From assembly GCA_029378245.1 (NCBI GenBank), contig JARKIF010000019.1:1-64000 (forward strand): 64,000 bases of DNA, given 5' to 3'. Positions 34,586 to 44,653 of this stretch are shown here, in pieces; the stretch's first letter is position 1; each line of letters starts with the position of its first letter. Below the pieces are notes generated by a model. The model was not told where the DNA came from. It searched no databases and saw nothing but the letters and a program-made list of their open reading frames with translations. The stretch comes from Roridomyces roridus (lineage: Eukaryota; Basidiomycota; Agaricomycetes; Agaricales; Mycenaceae). The position numbers were made by a program, and so were the translations under genes.

Positions 34586-35243
34586 ATGTCTTTGCCTCCT
34601 GCCACTTACGATCCTCGTCGAGTATGCCTCAATCCATTCCCTGACGTCGATTTTGGCAAGCACCGTCGCACTCTAGGCGTTTACTCTGCCGGCGCACTCG
34701 TGCGTGCTTTTCTGGCTCGGTGACTTGTCTCATTCTCCGCCGCAGTTCGCTCTCGCCAACTGGATCTTCCTCGACGCCTGCATCGTCTCTGCTCACGCCA
34801 AAGCACCATGGGGCCAACCCGACACACCCGTACCCGTCAACATCTCCTTTGTCGACTGGCTCCCGGGCCTTTGCTCGCTTCTCGGATTCCTCGTCATCAA
34901 TATGATAGACAAGGACAGAATTCGGGGCAACGACACCTTTGGTGACTCGCGCGCGGTCTGGGTCGCGAGGCTTGTCCTCTTCTTGGGCTTTACGTTGATG
35001 GCAGGAGGATTCGCTGGGAGCGTCGTGCGTCCATCTACTCCATTTCTTGCATCGTCCACTCACTCAATGCTCTTTCCGCAGTCATTGTTGGTGCTGAAAT
35101 ACGTGATGCCGGAGTACCCAGAGCAGTTCAAGTACTACGGCTACGCGAATGTCACTCAGAATGTGACCCTCATGCTCTCCGTTGTCGTGCTTTGGTTTGC
35201 CCAGACTGCGAGCAACGAGTACGACTACAGTATCACTCTCTAG
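34586..35243 (+). CDS. Vps68 / UPF0220 (TMEM50-like) membrane protein
   Basis: Four-helix membrane protein; in yeast Vps68 works with Vps55 in traffic from late endosome to vacuole. Three exons. The start at 34586 reads MSLPPATYDPRRVCLNPFPD. After an intron that splices to FALANWIFLDACIVSAHAKA come PVNISFVDWLPGLCSLLGFL, VINMIDKDRI, RLVLFLGFTLMAGGFAGSV and the last exon SLLVLKYVMPEY with NVTQNVTLMLSVVVLWFAQT. The N-terminal helix, the MIDKDRI motif and the TLMAGG helix are family hallmarks. The stop is at 35241. No damage. Confidence 0.85.
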
Positions 35244-35620
35244 ATCCCTAATAGACCGCTTTCGCCTGAAATGTGCGAGTGAGTGCTGCGTCGCAGGTAG
35301 GGCTCCAGCGAGTTGACCACTTTGTGCTGAACTTGAGCGCAGCAAGGTCAAGGCTCAACGTCAAGTTCGCGTCTTTTTTCTCTCCTATCGTATGCGGGAC
35401 AGTAGTGCACTCATCCCCGTAGTTGTATACAGAACGCTAGTCTAGCTATGTCATGTTAAAATGGACGAGTCCTGGAATTTGTCCGGATTGGGAGTGAGAT
35501 ACTGCTTGTCTTGTACCATCATCACCTTGAACCTCAATTCCACTTTTTGGCACACCAACTTGGACTAAGCTCGACTCAACTCTCTCTGCTAGAATCTCGA
35601 GCAAGAAAATCGGCGGTTAA
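35244..35620. other. Gap between Vps68-like and PTPA genes
   Basis: Genes are head to tail. Nothing beyond expected untranslated sequence was seen. Confidence 0.35.
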
Positions 35621-36976
35621 ATGTCCTATCGAGTCCCGACCAAGGCGATTCTGACGCCGGCTCAGCTCGAGTACTTCCAGACCTGCCCGACACACACTGA
35701 AATCCTGCAATACATTGGTGCACTTAACGACTCCGCTGTCGGTGTCAAGCTCAGCTCGGAATGCACCCAATCGGATGTGCGTTGCCCAAAACCTTTGTCG
35801 ATAATTGCTTACAGAGCAGCAGGGTGTAACCGCCGTACTGAGCATCCTCGACTCGGTGGAGACTACCGCACGCGCCATCCCACCAGTGGAGAACGCTGCA
35901 TCCCGTTTCGGGAATCCTGCATTCCGCACATTCTACGACCGCATCTCGGAAGTGCGTAGTAGCTATTGAGTGGTGAATCTCCGTTGATACATCTCGCAGC
36001 TCTCCCCGTCATTGCACGAGACTCTTCCGATTCCTCCGGAAGCGCGCGCTGAAGTGGGGACGTACTTTGTGGAGTCATGGGGAAACCGGACGCGCATCGA
36101 CTACGGGAGTGGGATGGAGCTCAACTTTTTGTGTTGGCTGTATGACCCATCTTTCTTGATGCTCATTCTCTGCTGACGACCGCCGTGTAGGTTGTGTCTC
36201 GAGCGCCTTGGCGTTTTTCAGGAGAGCGACCACACGGCACTCGTTATCCGGGTATTTTGGAGGTGCGTTGTCTAACCATTGAACCTTCAACAGTCCCTCA
36301 TTTGCCTTCAGGTACATTGGCATTATGCGGATACTGCAATCAACGTACTGGCTCGAGCCCGCGGGCTCCCATGGCGTCTGGGGCCTAGACGACTACCACT
36401 TCCTCCCATTCTTGTTTGGGGCAGCGCAGCTGCGTGGTGCGTATTTATCTCTTTCGATGCCTTTATCCTCAGCTCTTCCGTAGGCCACAAGTTCATCCGT
36501 CCCAAGGCGATCCATGACATGGAGGTCGTAGAAGAGTACGCAAAAGAGTACATCTACTTTGCCTGCATTCAATTCATCAACTCGGTAAGTCTCTCCACCT
36601 TTTCTCTCCACCCACCCGTTCTCATCCACGCCAGATCAAGACTGCATCTCTACGATGGCACTCGCCCATGCTGGACGACATCTCCGCAGTCAAGACCTGG
36701 GACAAGGTCAACTCGGGGATGGTGAAGATGTACACGGCGGAGGTGCTGGGCAAGCTGCCCGTCATCCAGCACTTCCTCTTTGGCTCGCTCTTACCGTACG
36801 GAGGGCCTGTCGTCGTTGCCGGCGAGGAGGATGCACACGGGCATGGGCATAAGCATGAGGGTTGGGGTGATTGTTGTGGGATTCCGGTGCCCAGTGCGTT
36901 TGCGGCGGCAAACTCTGAGCGCAAGGAGGGGCCGCGTATTGCGGGTGAGGGAATAAGAAGGGTCCCTTTTGACTGA
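35621..36976 (+). CDS. PP2A activator PTPA (Rrd-type peptidyl-prolyl isomerase)
   Basis: Activates the catalytic subunit of protein phosphatase 2A and acts as a proline isomerase. Eight exons or so with short introns. The start at 35621 reads [20 protein letters not shown]. Then follow [34 protein letters not shown] and the invariant [20 protein letters not shown] with the adjacent [51 protein letters not shown] and the end [18 protein letters not shown]. The [10 protein letters not shown] tail is shared by fungal Rrd proteins. Intact. Which yeast paralog (Rrd1 or Rrd2) it matches better I cannot settle by eye. Confidence 0.9.
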
Positions 36977-37074
36977 ACCGAATTGTATCGTGCTTGTACT
37001 ATACACTGTTTCCTGGATATGCTCAGGCTCGCACGGGTGCTCACCATTTCCAAGAAATGTTATACATTTGGCTC

Positions 37075-37103
37075 TGTGCAAGAAATACAAGATAATGTCA
37101 GAT
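37075..37103. repeat. Short repeat in the 3' flank of MYND copy A
   Basis: TGTGCAAGAAATACAAGATA and nine further bases, identical to 38309-38337 and, in reverse complement, nearly so at 48906-48932. All three lie just beyond the 3' end of a MYND gene copy, so they mark the extent of the duplicated unit. Confidence 0.7.
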
Positions 37104-37196
37104 TTTACGATACATGCGACGAGCACCTCTCAGGCACTGCGAGTCCCCCCCAAGATACAGTGGTCACCTCGACCTGTCAGCTCTCCAAACTAAGAA

Positions 37197-38127
37197 TCAA
37201 CGAGCCAACCAACAATAGACGTCAAGTGGATAGTCCACGACGACCCTAACGTCCTTATGCAATCCAACCTGGGGTCGTGAGCTCGCATAGCCAAAAAAAA
37301 TGATACATACCTGACGGAACATCTTCATCGACTTCCCTCCTGCACCGCTCACGAAATGCTCGAGTTGCGGCTTGAACCGGCCAGCTGCCTTCAAAGAGCT
37401 CAACGCCTTTTCAATATCCTCGCGCGAAACCTCCCCTTCAAACACTGGGGGCTCTCCGCGCCCCAGTGCTGCGAGGACACTGTCGAAAGTCGCGCCGTAC
37501 TCCCTCCGCAGCTGATTTTGTAGCAGTTTCTCGTTCACGGTCGCCACTGAACGCTTCTGTAGCAGACGATAGACGTAGAGCAACGCCGCCTCGGCACGTG
37601 GGCCCGTACTCGACATGGCGTAGCCGCGCATGACCATAAAGATTGACGCAGAGTCGGGGGTGTGAAGATCCATGAAGGCATGGATAGGTTTTTTCCGACC
37701 GGGCGGGGACATTTCGAGGATGTAGTCAGCCGCCGGGTTGTCGTTGAGGAAGCTAATCTGCTGCAAGAGAGCGGCCGAGCGGCGGTAGCCTGGTGCGGTA
37801 GGCGGGATGTAGGTACCAGAGAATCGGTTAGGCACGTCCCCAAATGTATTTGGCGCAGTGCCGGGTTCTGTGCTGGATATGAGGCGGGCAAGAAAAAAAG
37901 TTGGCCTACGCACCGAGGCGCTTTCCACATGAGCGCTTATGGTTCTTCCACGCATCCCTTTGACACTCTCTAGGAAATAAGCCTGGGGAATTTTTGGCAA
38001 CGAGCAAGTCGGACCTGTTGCAGTAACGGACGTCGCGATCGACGAGTAGGCACGCGGCGCAGACGCTCAGCTTGGCGTTTTGAGTCTTGTCCTCAGCCTT
38101 CATACAGGCGGCACAAAAGTGCTTCAT
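37197..38127 (-). CDS. MYND zinc-finger protein, truncated copy A
   Basis: Member of the four-copy family in this window. The start at 38127 opens directly into the MYND finger: MKHFCAACMKAEDKTQNAKL, VCAACLLVDRDVRYCNR, then after an intron ECQRDAWKNHKRSCGKRL. The C-terminal domain follows with GYRRSAALLQQISFLNDNPA, FMVMRGYAMSSTGPRAEAAL, QLRREYGATFDSVLAALGRG and SREDIEKALSSL. The terminal exon reads VGLHKDVRVVVDYPLDVYCW. The N-terminal domain of about 220 residues found in copies B, C and D is absent upstream, so it is a 5'-truncated duplicate or a short isoform. The family role is unknown; MYND fingers bind proline-rich partners. Confidence 0.6.
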
Positions 38128-38308
38128 TGACGAAGGACAAGCACAGTTGGTCGTAGAAAAGAAGAGCCTGGCAAAAGCCGACACGATCACGTGATACTTT
38201 CTCACCACATTACTCTCGTCTCCAACTCGTCTCTTCAAATTTCGATGAGGCTACTTCCAAGCAAGTGCCTTATCCAGTGGTTTTTCAAGAAGTGTGAATA
38301 CATTTGTT

Positions 38309-38337
38309 TGTGCAAGAAATACAAGATAATGTCAGAT
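38309..38337. repeat. Short repeat in the 3' flank of MYND copy B
   Basis: Same 29-mer as 37075-37103. The likeness to the flank of copy C is longer: about 180 bases around 38280-38460 match 48770-48960 in reverse complement, including the last coding exon. Confidence 0.7.
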
Positions 38338-38364
38338 CTGGATCATACATAAGATTGCCATGGA

Positions 38365-40058
38365 TCACGAAGGAGCGGAAGCAGAGAAATAGAGGTCAAA
38401 AGGATAGTGAAAACTGACGCAAACGTCCTTATTCGGTCCAGCCTGGTGCTGTGAGTTCCGACGCGAGACAAGTGAAACAACACATACCCGAAGGATCATA
38501 ATCCAGGACTCTCCTGCCCCGCTCACATAGTTCTTGAGCTGTTCCTTAAACCGGCCGAGCGTCTTCAAATGGCCCAAAACCTTGTCAATCTCCTCGCGCG
38601 ACACTGTCTCTTCAAGCATCGGACGCTCCCCACGCTCCAACGCTACGAGCACGTTATCGAACGTCGCGCCATACTCCCTTCGCAGCTGATTCCGCAGCAC
38701 CTCCTCGGTCACGACGCCATGAGTCGATATCCAGGTTTGCAGCGACCGGTAGACGTAGAGCAGCCCCGCCTCAGCGCGTGGGCCCACGCTCGACATGGCG
38801 TATTCGCGCATGACCATGAAGGATGCCGCAGAATGGGGGTTGCGGAGGTACATCAGGTACTCTACGTGGGCGGGCGCCAATGCCGCCACGACGTAGTCTA
38901 CCTCTCGATTAACATTGAGGCGGCTTATCTGGCGCAGGAGATGGGCGGAGCGGTGGTAGCCTTTTACGATTGAAGGAATGTCGGGTCGAGAGGATGTTTC
39001 CCGGCTGGGCACGTCCTGCAATGCAGTACCAGCTTCTGTGCTGGATATGAGATAATACGGAAAGCAGATTGGGTTACGCACCGAGGGGCTTTCCGCATGA
39101 CCTCTTATGGATCTTCCAGGCATCCTGTTGACATTTTCTGAGGAAATAAGCCTGGGGATCTTTTGGAGAGTGAAAAAGACGAACCTGTCGCAGTAGCGGA
39201 CGTGGCGACCGATGGCGCTGCACTGTGAGCAAACGCTCATTTCGCCGTTGTTAGTCTCGTCCTCAGGCTTCAAGCATGCGTCGCAAAAATTGTTGTGAGT
39301 CACAATACGTGGGTCCCTGCCCTCCAACGAGGCGATGACGAATCTAAGGAACAGCACTGGGCGGTGTCAGTGAGTGAGCCTCAAAGAAACGTAGACGTAC
39401 AAATGTACCGTGTACGCTCACTGCGCCGCTGTACATGATAAGTCTTCCGGTTCACGGAGGTGTCGTCTGGCTTCCAGCCGATCAAGGCGTCGAATCCGGC
39501 GTTCTGGAGGACGAAGGGCTGCTTCGGAGGCTCCTGGTTGTTGGGAAGTAAGAACAGTTTGAGAAGGTCGAAGAATCCCTTCCCGTCGCGAGATGGGCCG
39601 AGGAGCTCATCCAGACCCAGCTCCGGTATGTCCATCTTCAAGCCCATACTGCCCATCCCGCCAAAGTTCGCAGGGTGCTCGAGCCTCTGGAACGCGGCGA
39701 TAAAATGCCTCGTCTGCTCCTCGGAGCCAAGGGTGATCCACTTGGACTCAAAATCTTGTTCCACGAGCATGACTTCAAGCAGACACGAAAATCGGTAATG
39801 GTCGACGCAAGAGATACGGCGTAGAGCGACGGTTTCTTGCAACGCAGCTGGGTTCAATACGAACTCGAAAAAAGACTCGGGCTGGCCACGGGAGCCGCGG
39901 CGGTCTGGCTCGAGTGGGAGAGATGGGTCGTTTCGACGTTTCGTTATAAGGTCAGTTTCGCGAATCCAGTCCATGGGGTGAGTCTGGACATCTGGAAGGC
40001 CAGCAGAGCCTTGTTCCATCGCAAACTTCTCGGATTTGGGGTGTTTTGGAGCAGGCAT
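38365..40058 (-). CDS. MYND zinc-finger protein, copy B
   Basis: The start at 40058 reads MPAPKHPKSEKFAMEQGSAG. The N-terminal domain includes LPDVQTHPMDWIRETDLITK, EEQTRHFIAAFQRLEHPANF, IPELGLDELLGPSRDGKGFF, LPNNQEPPKQPFVLQNAGFD and ALIGWKPDD. After an intron near 39364-39412 the linker is short (FLRFVIASLEGRDPRIVTHN), then the MYND finger NFCDACLKPEDETNNGEMSV, CSQCSAIGRHVRYCDR and a spliced second half. The C-terminal domain carries MREYAMSSVGPRAEAGLLYV and SREEIDKVLGHLKTLGRFKE. The last exon is LGPNKDVCVSFHYPFDLYFS. Compared with C and D, about 35-40 residues between the N-terminal domain and the finger are missing. Otherwise open. Confidence 0.72.
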
Positions 40059-40761
40059 CGTGGTGGTGGCTGGACAAAAGAAGGAGTGGCCGAAGAGCGG
40101 CCACGGGGACGGGGCGCGCCATGTAAGTTGCTACCATTGACCAATACGTCACCGGTACCAATTGGCTAAGCGCATCGGATTCGCAAATGCATTTCGCAAT
40201 CGGTGGGTTCCAAGTGGTTACGGCGAAGGATTGGAAACCCTGAGCTGGTGCAGTGGTCGGGACTCGGCAAAAGGCCGAAGCGTAGACACAACATAACAAC
40301 CCATCGCGGCCCAAAAAGGCAATTTTCGATTGATTCAAAAGCACAGGCAAGTATTTGATATGAACAGCCCAGACAGCAACAACCCAATATAACGCAAGCA
40401 GAATGAAAAAAATGTGAAAAAGCTATCCAAAATCCTCCCCTAAATCTTTTGCGTTCGGTCCTCGAGATCGATCTGAGCGCCGAAGTCAAAGATGTGTTCG
40501 CCTTTGTGCACTAGATGATTACCTTCGATTCCAAGGTGTCTTCAACAACCTCTCGGGTGTGGGACATCTCAATAGCAATGGTCGTAGGGAACTACGAGCG
40601 TGTCATTCTCTCATGGCCATTGAACTTGGAAAGACTTGCGTGCTCACCCTGCGATTGTTGGTGATAACAGAAGAGGAAGGTGCTCCTTCAACGAAAACAT
40701 GAGCGTTTCCATCTTTGCGGATTTTTTGGCGAGAGTTCAATCTTGAACCAAGTTAGCCACT
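40059..40761. other. Gap between MYND copy B and the second 7TM gene
   Basis: Promoter side of copy B. No exon recognised. Confidence 0.35.
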
Positions 40762-42180
40762 TTACAAGCGATGATAAATATGGGCGAACGAAGCCAGCAT
40801 TGAGTTCGCGAAAACTGTGAGCGGTGAGTCGAGATGATTTCGAAACATGAAATGAGACCTACGACGCGGTATAACCAGCAACATCGTGAGCCTGTGACTA
40901 CAGTCAGAAAACGACAGGTTAAAGAACTTCAAGGGATAAATACCAGGCAAAGTTTTCCATCGTGACGAACTGTGTTCTGAATGAATCACCAGCCGCCATA
41001 GATCAGTGAACATACGAAAATGAGCATCATAATCGAAGCAGCACTGGTAAGCAGCCCCGTGTTTATCGACCTATGGACGAATGAGAGACATTTGAAGCCG
41101 AGGAATGTATGACTTGCCATGCCAGGAGCGAGTCAATGGTCTTTTCATTGTCAGAAAACGGCCAAAAAATTTGTACAAAGTTGAAAAACCTGCCGAGTAC
41201 TGCGCACCCGTCAGTCCACCCCGAGTCCACTAGGCATGGATACTCACCTTGGGATGATGCTCCGACTCCTCCGCTGCCACAACAACCCACACAGCGCCGC
41301 CGCAACAACCATATCAACCGTCGTCGACACTGCGATAGACGAAAGAACAAGCCAGAACCATTTTGCTTTAAAGTCTGGTATGAAGGGCGTGGCTATCGTA
41401 GCAGCGCAGACGGCCAGTAGACTTATTGCACGGACGAAGGAGAGGAACCAGCAGATGATGGGTATGAGGATACGGTCGGATAAGACGCGGACGCGGTTGG
41501 CGAAGAAGATCTGCGAAGCAAGGGTCTCAGTTGGCCGATAGTGCTCGGGTTGGAGGCGCTCACCTGGACGCCTGGTCCTAAAGAAGGTACGGAGTCTGAA
41601 AGGATATACATGGGCTGCAACATACCAACAACCGCTGAGAGATGCCCAATGAATTCCAAAGCGTTGAAAAATCAACAGAAACCCGTACCGGAAATTATCA
41701 AAGAAAGACCGATAGCCTTGTTGATAAGTAGGACATTGTCGCCGTCTCCGAAGTGGATCACCGTCGTGCTATAGAGACCGGTGCAACTCAGGATGACATG
41801 GACGAGTTCGAGCACCCTGTTGTTCAATTCTTCAGAAAATGTTCACGTTGAGCGGGTAGGAGTCACCAAAGCCCAGCGATCTAATAAGGAATGAACGATG
41901 CTCTGGGATTTGGAAGGTTCAGCTCACCGTGATCTTGAGCCGCAGACTATCTTGAGGAAAGTAGCTTTAAGGAGCACGTCAAATCCATCCGCAAAAACAC
42001 ACAGCGAATTCCAACCAACCCAAAGTAATTGAACACCTAGAACGAAATGAGTGAGAATCGCGTTGGAAGCGGAGGAGCATGGCACACTTGGACGGTAAAT
42101 ATCCCAAACATCCAGGCGCCGACGATCACGCCGACTTCTTCAGGACCGATTGTAGCGTTGAAGTTGATTTGCTCTGCCAT
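40762..42180 (-). CDS. DUF6534-type seven-transmembrane protein, copy 2
   Basis: Paralog of 28634-29994. The start at 42180 gives MAEQINFNATIGPEEVGVIV then GAWMFGIFTVQ; later exons read YFPQDSLRLKIT, VRVLELVHVILSCTGLYSTT and VIHFGDGDN. VQIFFANRVRVLSDRILIPI matches VQIFFANRIRVFS of copy 1. Further helices are WFWLVLSSIAVSTTVDMVVA and AALCGLLWQRRSRS. The exon FSDNEKTIDSLLAWQ corresponds to TDKLIKWS, and the end FANSMLASFAHIYHRL resembles the family motif NSLLASLNAR with a changed tail. At least seven introns. The 3' exons are less certain. Function unknown. Confidence 0.6.
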
Positions 42181-42581
42181 AGCTGCGAGAGGAAAGGAAG
42201 AACACTTAGGGGACACTCGAAAAGACCGCCCATTTTAAATCGTTCTCTGGAGAAGAAAGTCTTGGATGGAAACGAGCATCTCCTGCATCATCATCATCAG
42301 CGCTCTAGTTGTTGTTCTAGTCGAGGAAAAGAAGATTGGACCTACATCGGCCACAAATGTTACCACCGACGTGGGGCTCAAAACAAGCAAGCGAGTCAAG
42401 AGCTCAGGGTCGCAGCAGCGCCGGCGTCCGAAAGGATGCGAGATTGAATACTTGCCCATCCAGGCAGCATGCTACATGCGCAGCGCAATCAGACTTGTCA
42501 CGCTTAGCGGTTGTGGGTCCATATCGAAATCAGGGGAAGCGAGTCGTATACAACATGTGGTTCACTGTACAGCGTGAAAAT
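42181..42581. other. Gap between 7TM copy 2 and the 2OG oxygenase
   Basis: The two genes are both on the minus strand. Short plus-strand ORFs here have no motif. Confidence 0.35.
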
Positions 42582-43883
42582 TTAAGCGGCTTCAGCACGG
42601 TGCTCGGTTCCACGGCTGTTCATCCAGGTTTCCGGGCCCTATCGGAAATCTTTCTCCAGTCATTTTCCCAGCAAACAATTCGACTCACCGTGCGGTTCTT
42701 CATCCTCTGGTTCTTAATTCGGCGGGTAAACCACTCCAAGGACGTGCACCCAGTCTCGAAATCCCGGTCGGGAGTACGAGCGACGGCGTCCGCCACGATG
42801 GAACTGTCCTCAACGAGAGCACGGAGTTGGACAGAGTTGCCCGGGCGTGTGAAGTAGACGAGGGACCAACGTTCGAATTGAGCTTGCGAACCTGGCGGAG
42901 GACTGCAGGAGATTGGAGAATCGGAAACAACCGTGGATAAGTGATACTCACACTACACGATGAAGATTGGAGCGGAGGATTCCGCCGCTGAATAAAGCCA
43001 ACGCGTCTCCGACGTTGCAGATCGCGTGTCCGGGCAGTGGCTAAACCAGTGAGCATATTGACAACGAAATAGCTAGAATGCAGTACCTTGATGTATTGCC
43101 AGTCTTCAGAACCCGGTATAAGAACCTGGAGTCCTCCAAGACGATTATGCAGGAACGAGAGACTGCCAAAGTCCGTGTGGGCGCCGATCGCGACTTTCAG
43201 AGGCGCCTGCGGGGAAGGCGGGTTCTTGATCACGCGGGTTTCGCTGCCGCTGTATTCGTCCACCAAGTGTCTCTTCTTCAAGGCATCGGGAGGTAGACCT
43301 AGCCGGTCGTTGAAGATCTGGAGGATGGTGTCGTTGACTTCAACGGATTTCTTGACAAAGGGTGTGACAGTTTCTTCCATATGCGCGTACACCGTGGATG
43401 GATAGGCACGGCGGGCTTGTTGAGGCCAGGCGAGGGCGTCGTCCTTTGCGACGTTGATGAATTCCACCGTGTCCGGCTGTCCGGTCGCATCGACCGCATT
43501 GGCCCCCGCGGCTTTGTATCTGCGAGTCTTTGAGAGCCGAGTAAGTGTATTTGAATTTTACAGACCCGAAGGAGTTTCCCCCGTCGCCTTGCTCGAAGCG
43601 AAGTTTCTCTTCCATCGGTAACAGCATCGTCTCGCGCGCCATTTGGAACATCCCCTCCGCCAAGTCGTCGACGCCATGGTTCTTTAAGCTGCAGTGGCAT
43701 CGTAAGAAATGCGAATAAACATGATAATGAGCAGACTTACTACCAGAACCCAAGCTTCGTAGCCGCACCCCAAAGTTTGTCAATCTCAGCCTCATTACCC
43801 TCCACGAGGAGGGGGTAGTCGATGACGAGCAGAGGGTGGGTGGGGATATCTGCAGGAAACTCGGGGAAGTGAATAGAGGGCAT
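42582..43883 (-). CDS. 2-oxoglutarate/Fe(II) oxygenase, isopenicillin-N-synthase-like
   Basis: Cytosolic non-heme iron oxygenase family. The start at 43883 reads MPSIHFPEFPADIPTHPLLV; an in-frame ATG further upstream (44015) would add about 44 residues without family likeness. Exon 2 holds LKNHGVDDLAEGMFQMARET, a typical DIOX_N segment, with EKLRFEQGDGGNSFG. The core has AIGAHTDFGSLSFLHNRLGG, which carries the iron-binding H-x-D, and GDALALFSGGILRSNLHRVV, which carries the distal His. FERWSLVYFTRPG has the R-x-S that binds 2-oxoglutarate. The C-terminus is TSLEWFTRRIKNQRMKNRT, spliced to GPETWMNSRGTEHRAEAA. Intact. It is divergent from the MFS permease at 44654, a pairing that suggests catabolism or conversion of an imported compound. 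Confidence 0.85.
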
Positions 43884-44653
43884 GGCCAGTGGAGGGAGTG
43901 GGTCCGTAAGCTTCCCGTCAGTCAGGTGGGTCAGGTGGGAATGCCGCCGACGGACGGCCGTGGCAAGCATCAAGAGTTGTCCAGACCTTGTTTTTTTTGG
44001 ACCATACGGACACATAGAACCATATCTTTCGGAAAGTTCCTATTCTGCGGGCACGTCGGAGACGAGTGGGTCAGGGAAATGAAGACGCCGTCGGATTGTC
44101 ATGCATTCGGTTTTTTTTTCGGTGAGGATCCGCCTCGATAGGAGATTACTTCAGTTTCCGGGAGGGATATCTGCTCAACTTTCAACCGAGAGACGCCGCA
44201 CGGTGGGAGAGGAAGAGAAAGAAAACAGCCATCAGAGAATGACACCGCCACTGATTCAACTCTTCTCTCAACCCACCATGTTCAAAACGCTTCATGCAAC
44301 TGACTGCAAACCATTGGACTGCTCAATCCCTCGCTCCCCGTCTCAAGAATGAACAGAAAATCTCTGAAGCTGTGGACGGGACTTCTTGGCAGGCACGGAC
44401 ACGAGGAGCCTTTGTGGGCGCACAAATCAACAGGAAGACAAAAAGCCATGCGGTCCTCGGTTCCGCGGAAAAACTCCCAGCTCGGCGGAGTCCCTTGCTA
44501 TTCCGCTCGGATAAGTCTTTTGCAAATCTATGGGACCGGGCATTCGGGTATGTCGACAATCCATGAACGTGAGTATCGCCCTCCCTGCATGAGGAGACTC
44601 TTATAAGGCCCGCCTGTGTACTTTGCCGTGCTTCGGAGCTGTCTCTGCATAAC
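43884..44653. other. Shared promoter region of oxygenase and MFS genes
   Basis: Divergent intergenic region of 770 bases. TATAAGG at 44602-44608 lies 52 bases before the MFS start. Confidence 0.4.

Noticed and set aside
38140..38240. Upstream extension MKRRVGDESNVVRKYHV of MYND copy A as the missing N-terminal domain
   Set aside because: It has no likeness to the N-domain of copies B, C or D and looks like an open upstream frame.
43884..44015. Longer N-terminus of the 2OG oxygenase starting at 44015
   Set aside because: The extra residues are basic and unlike the family, whose members start close to MPSIHFPEF.
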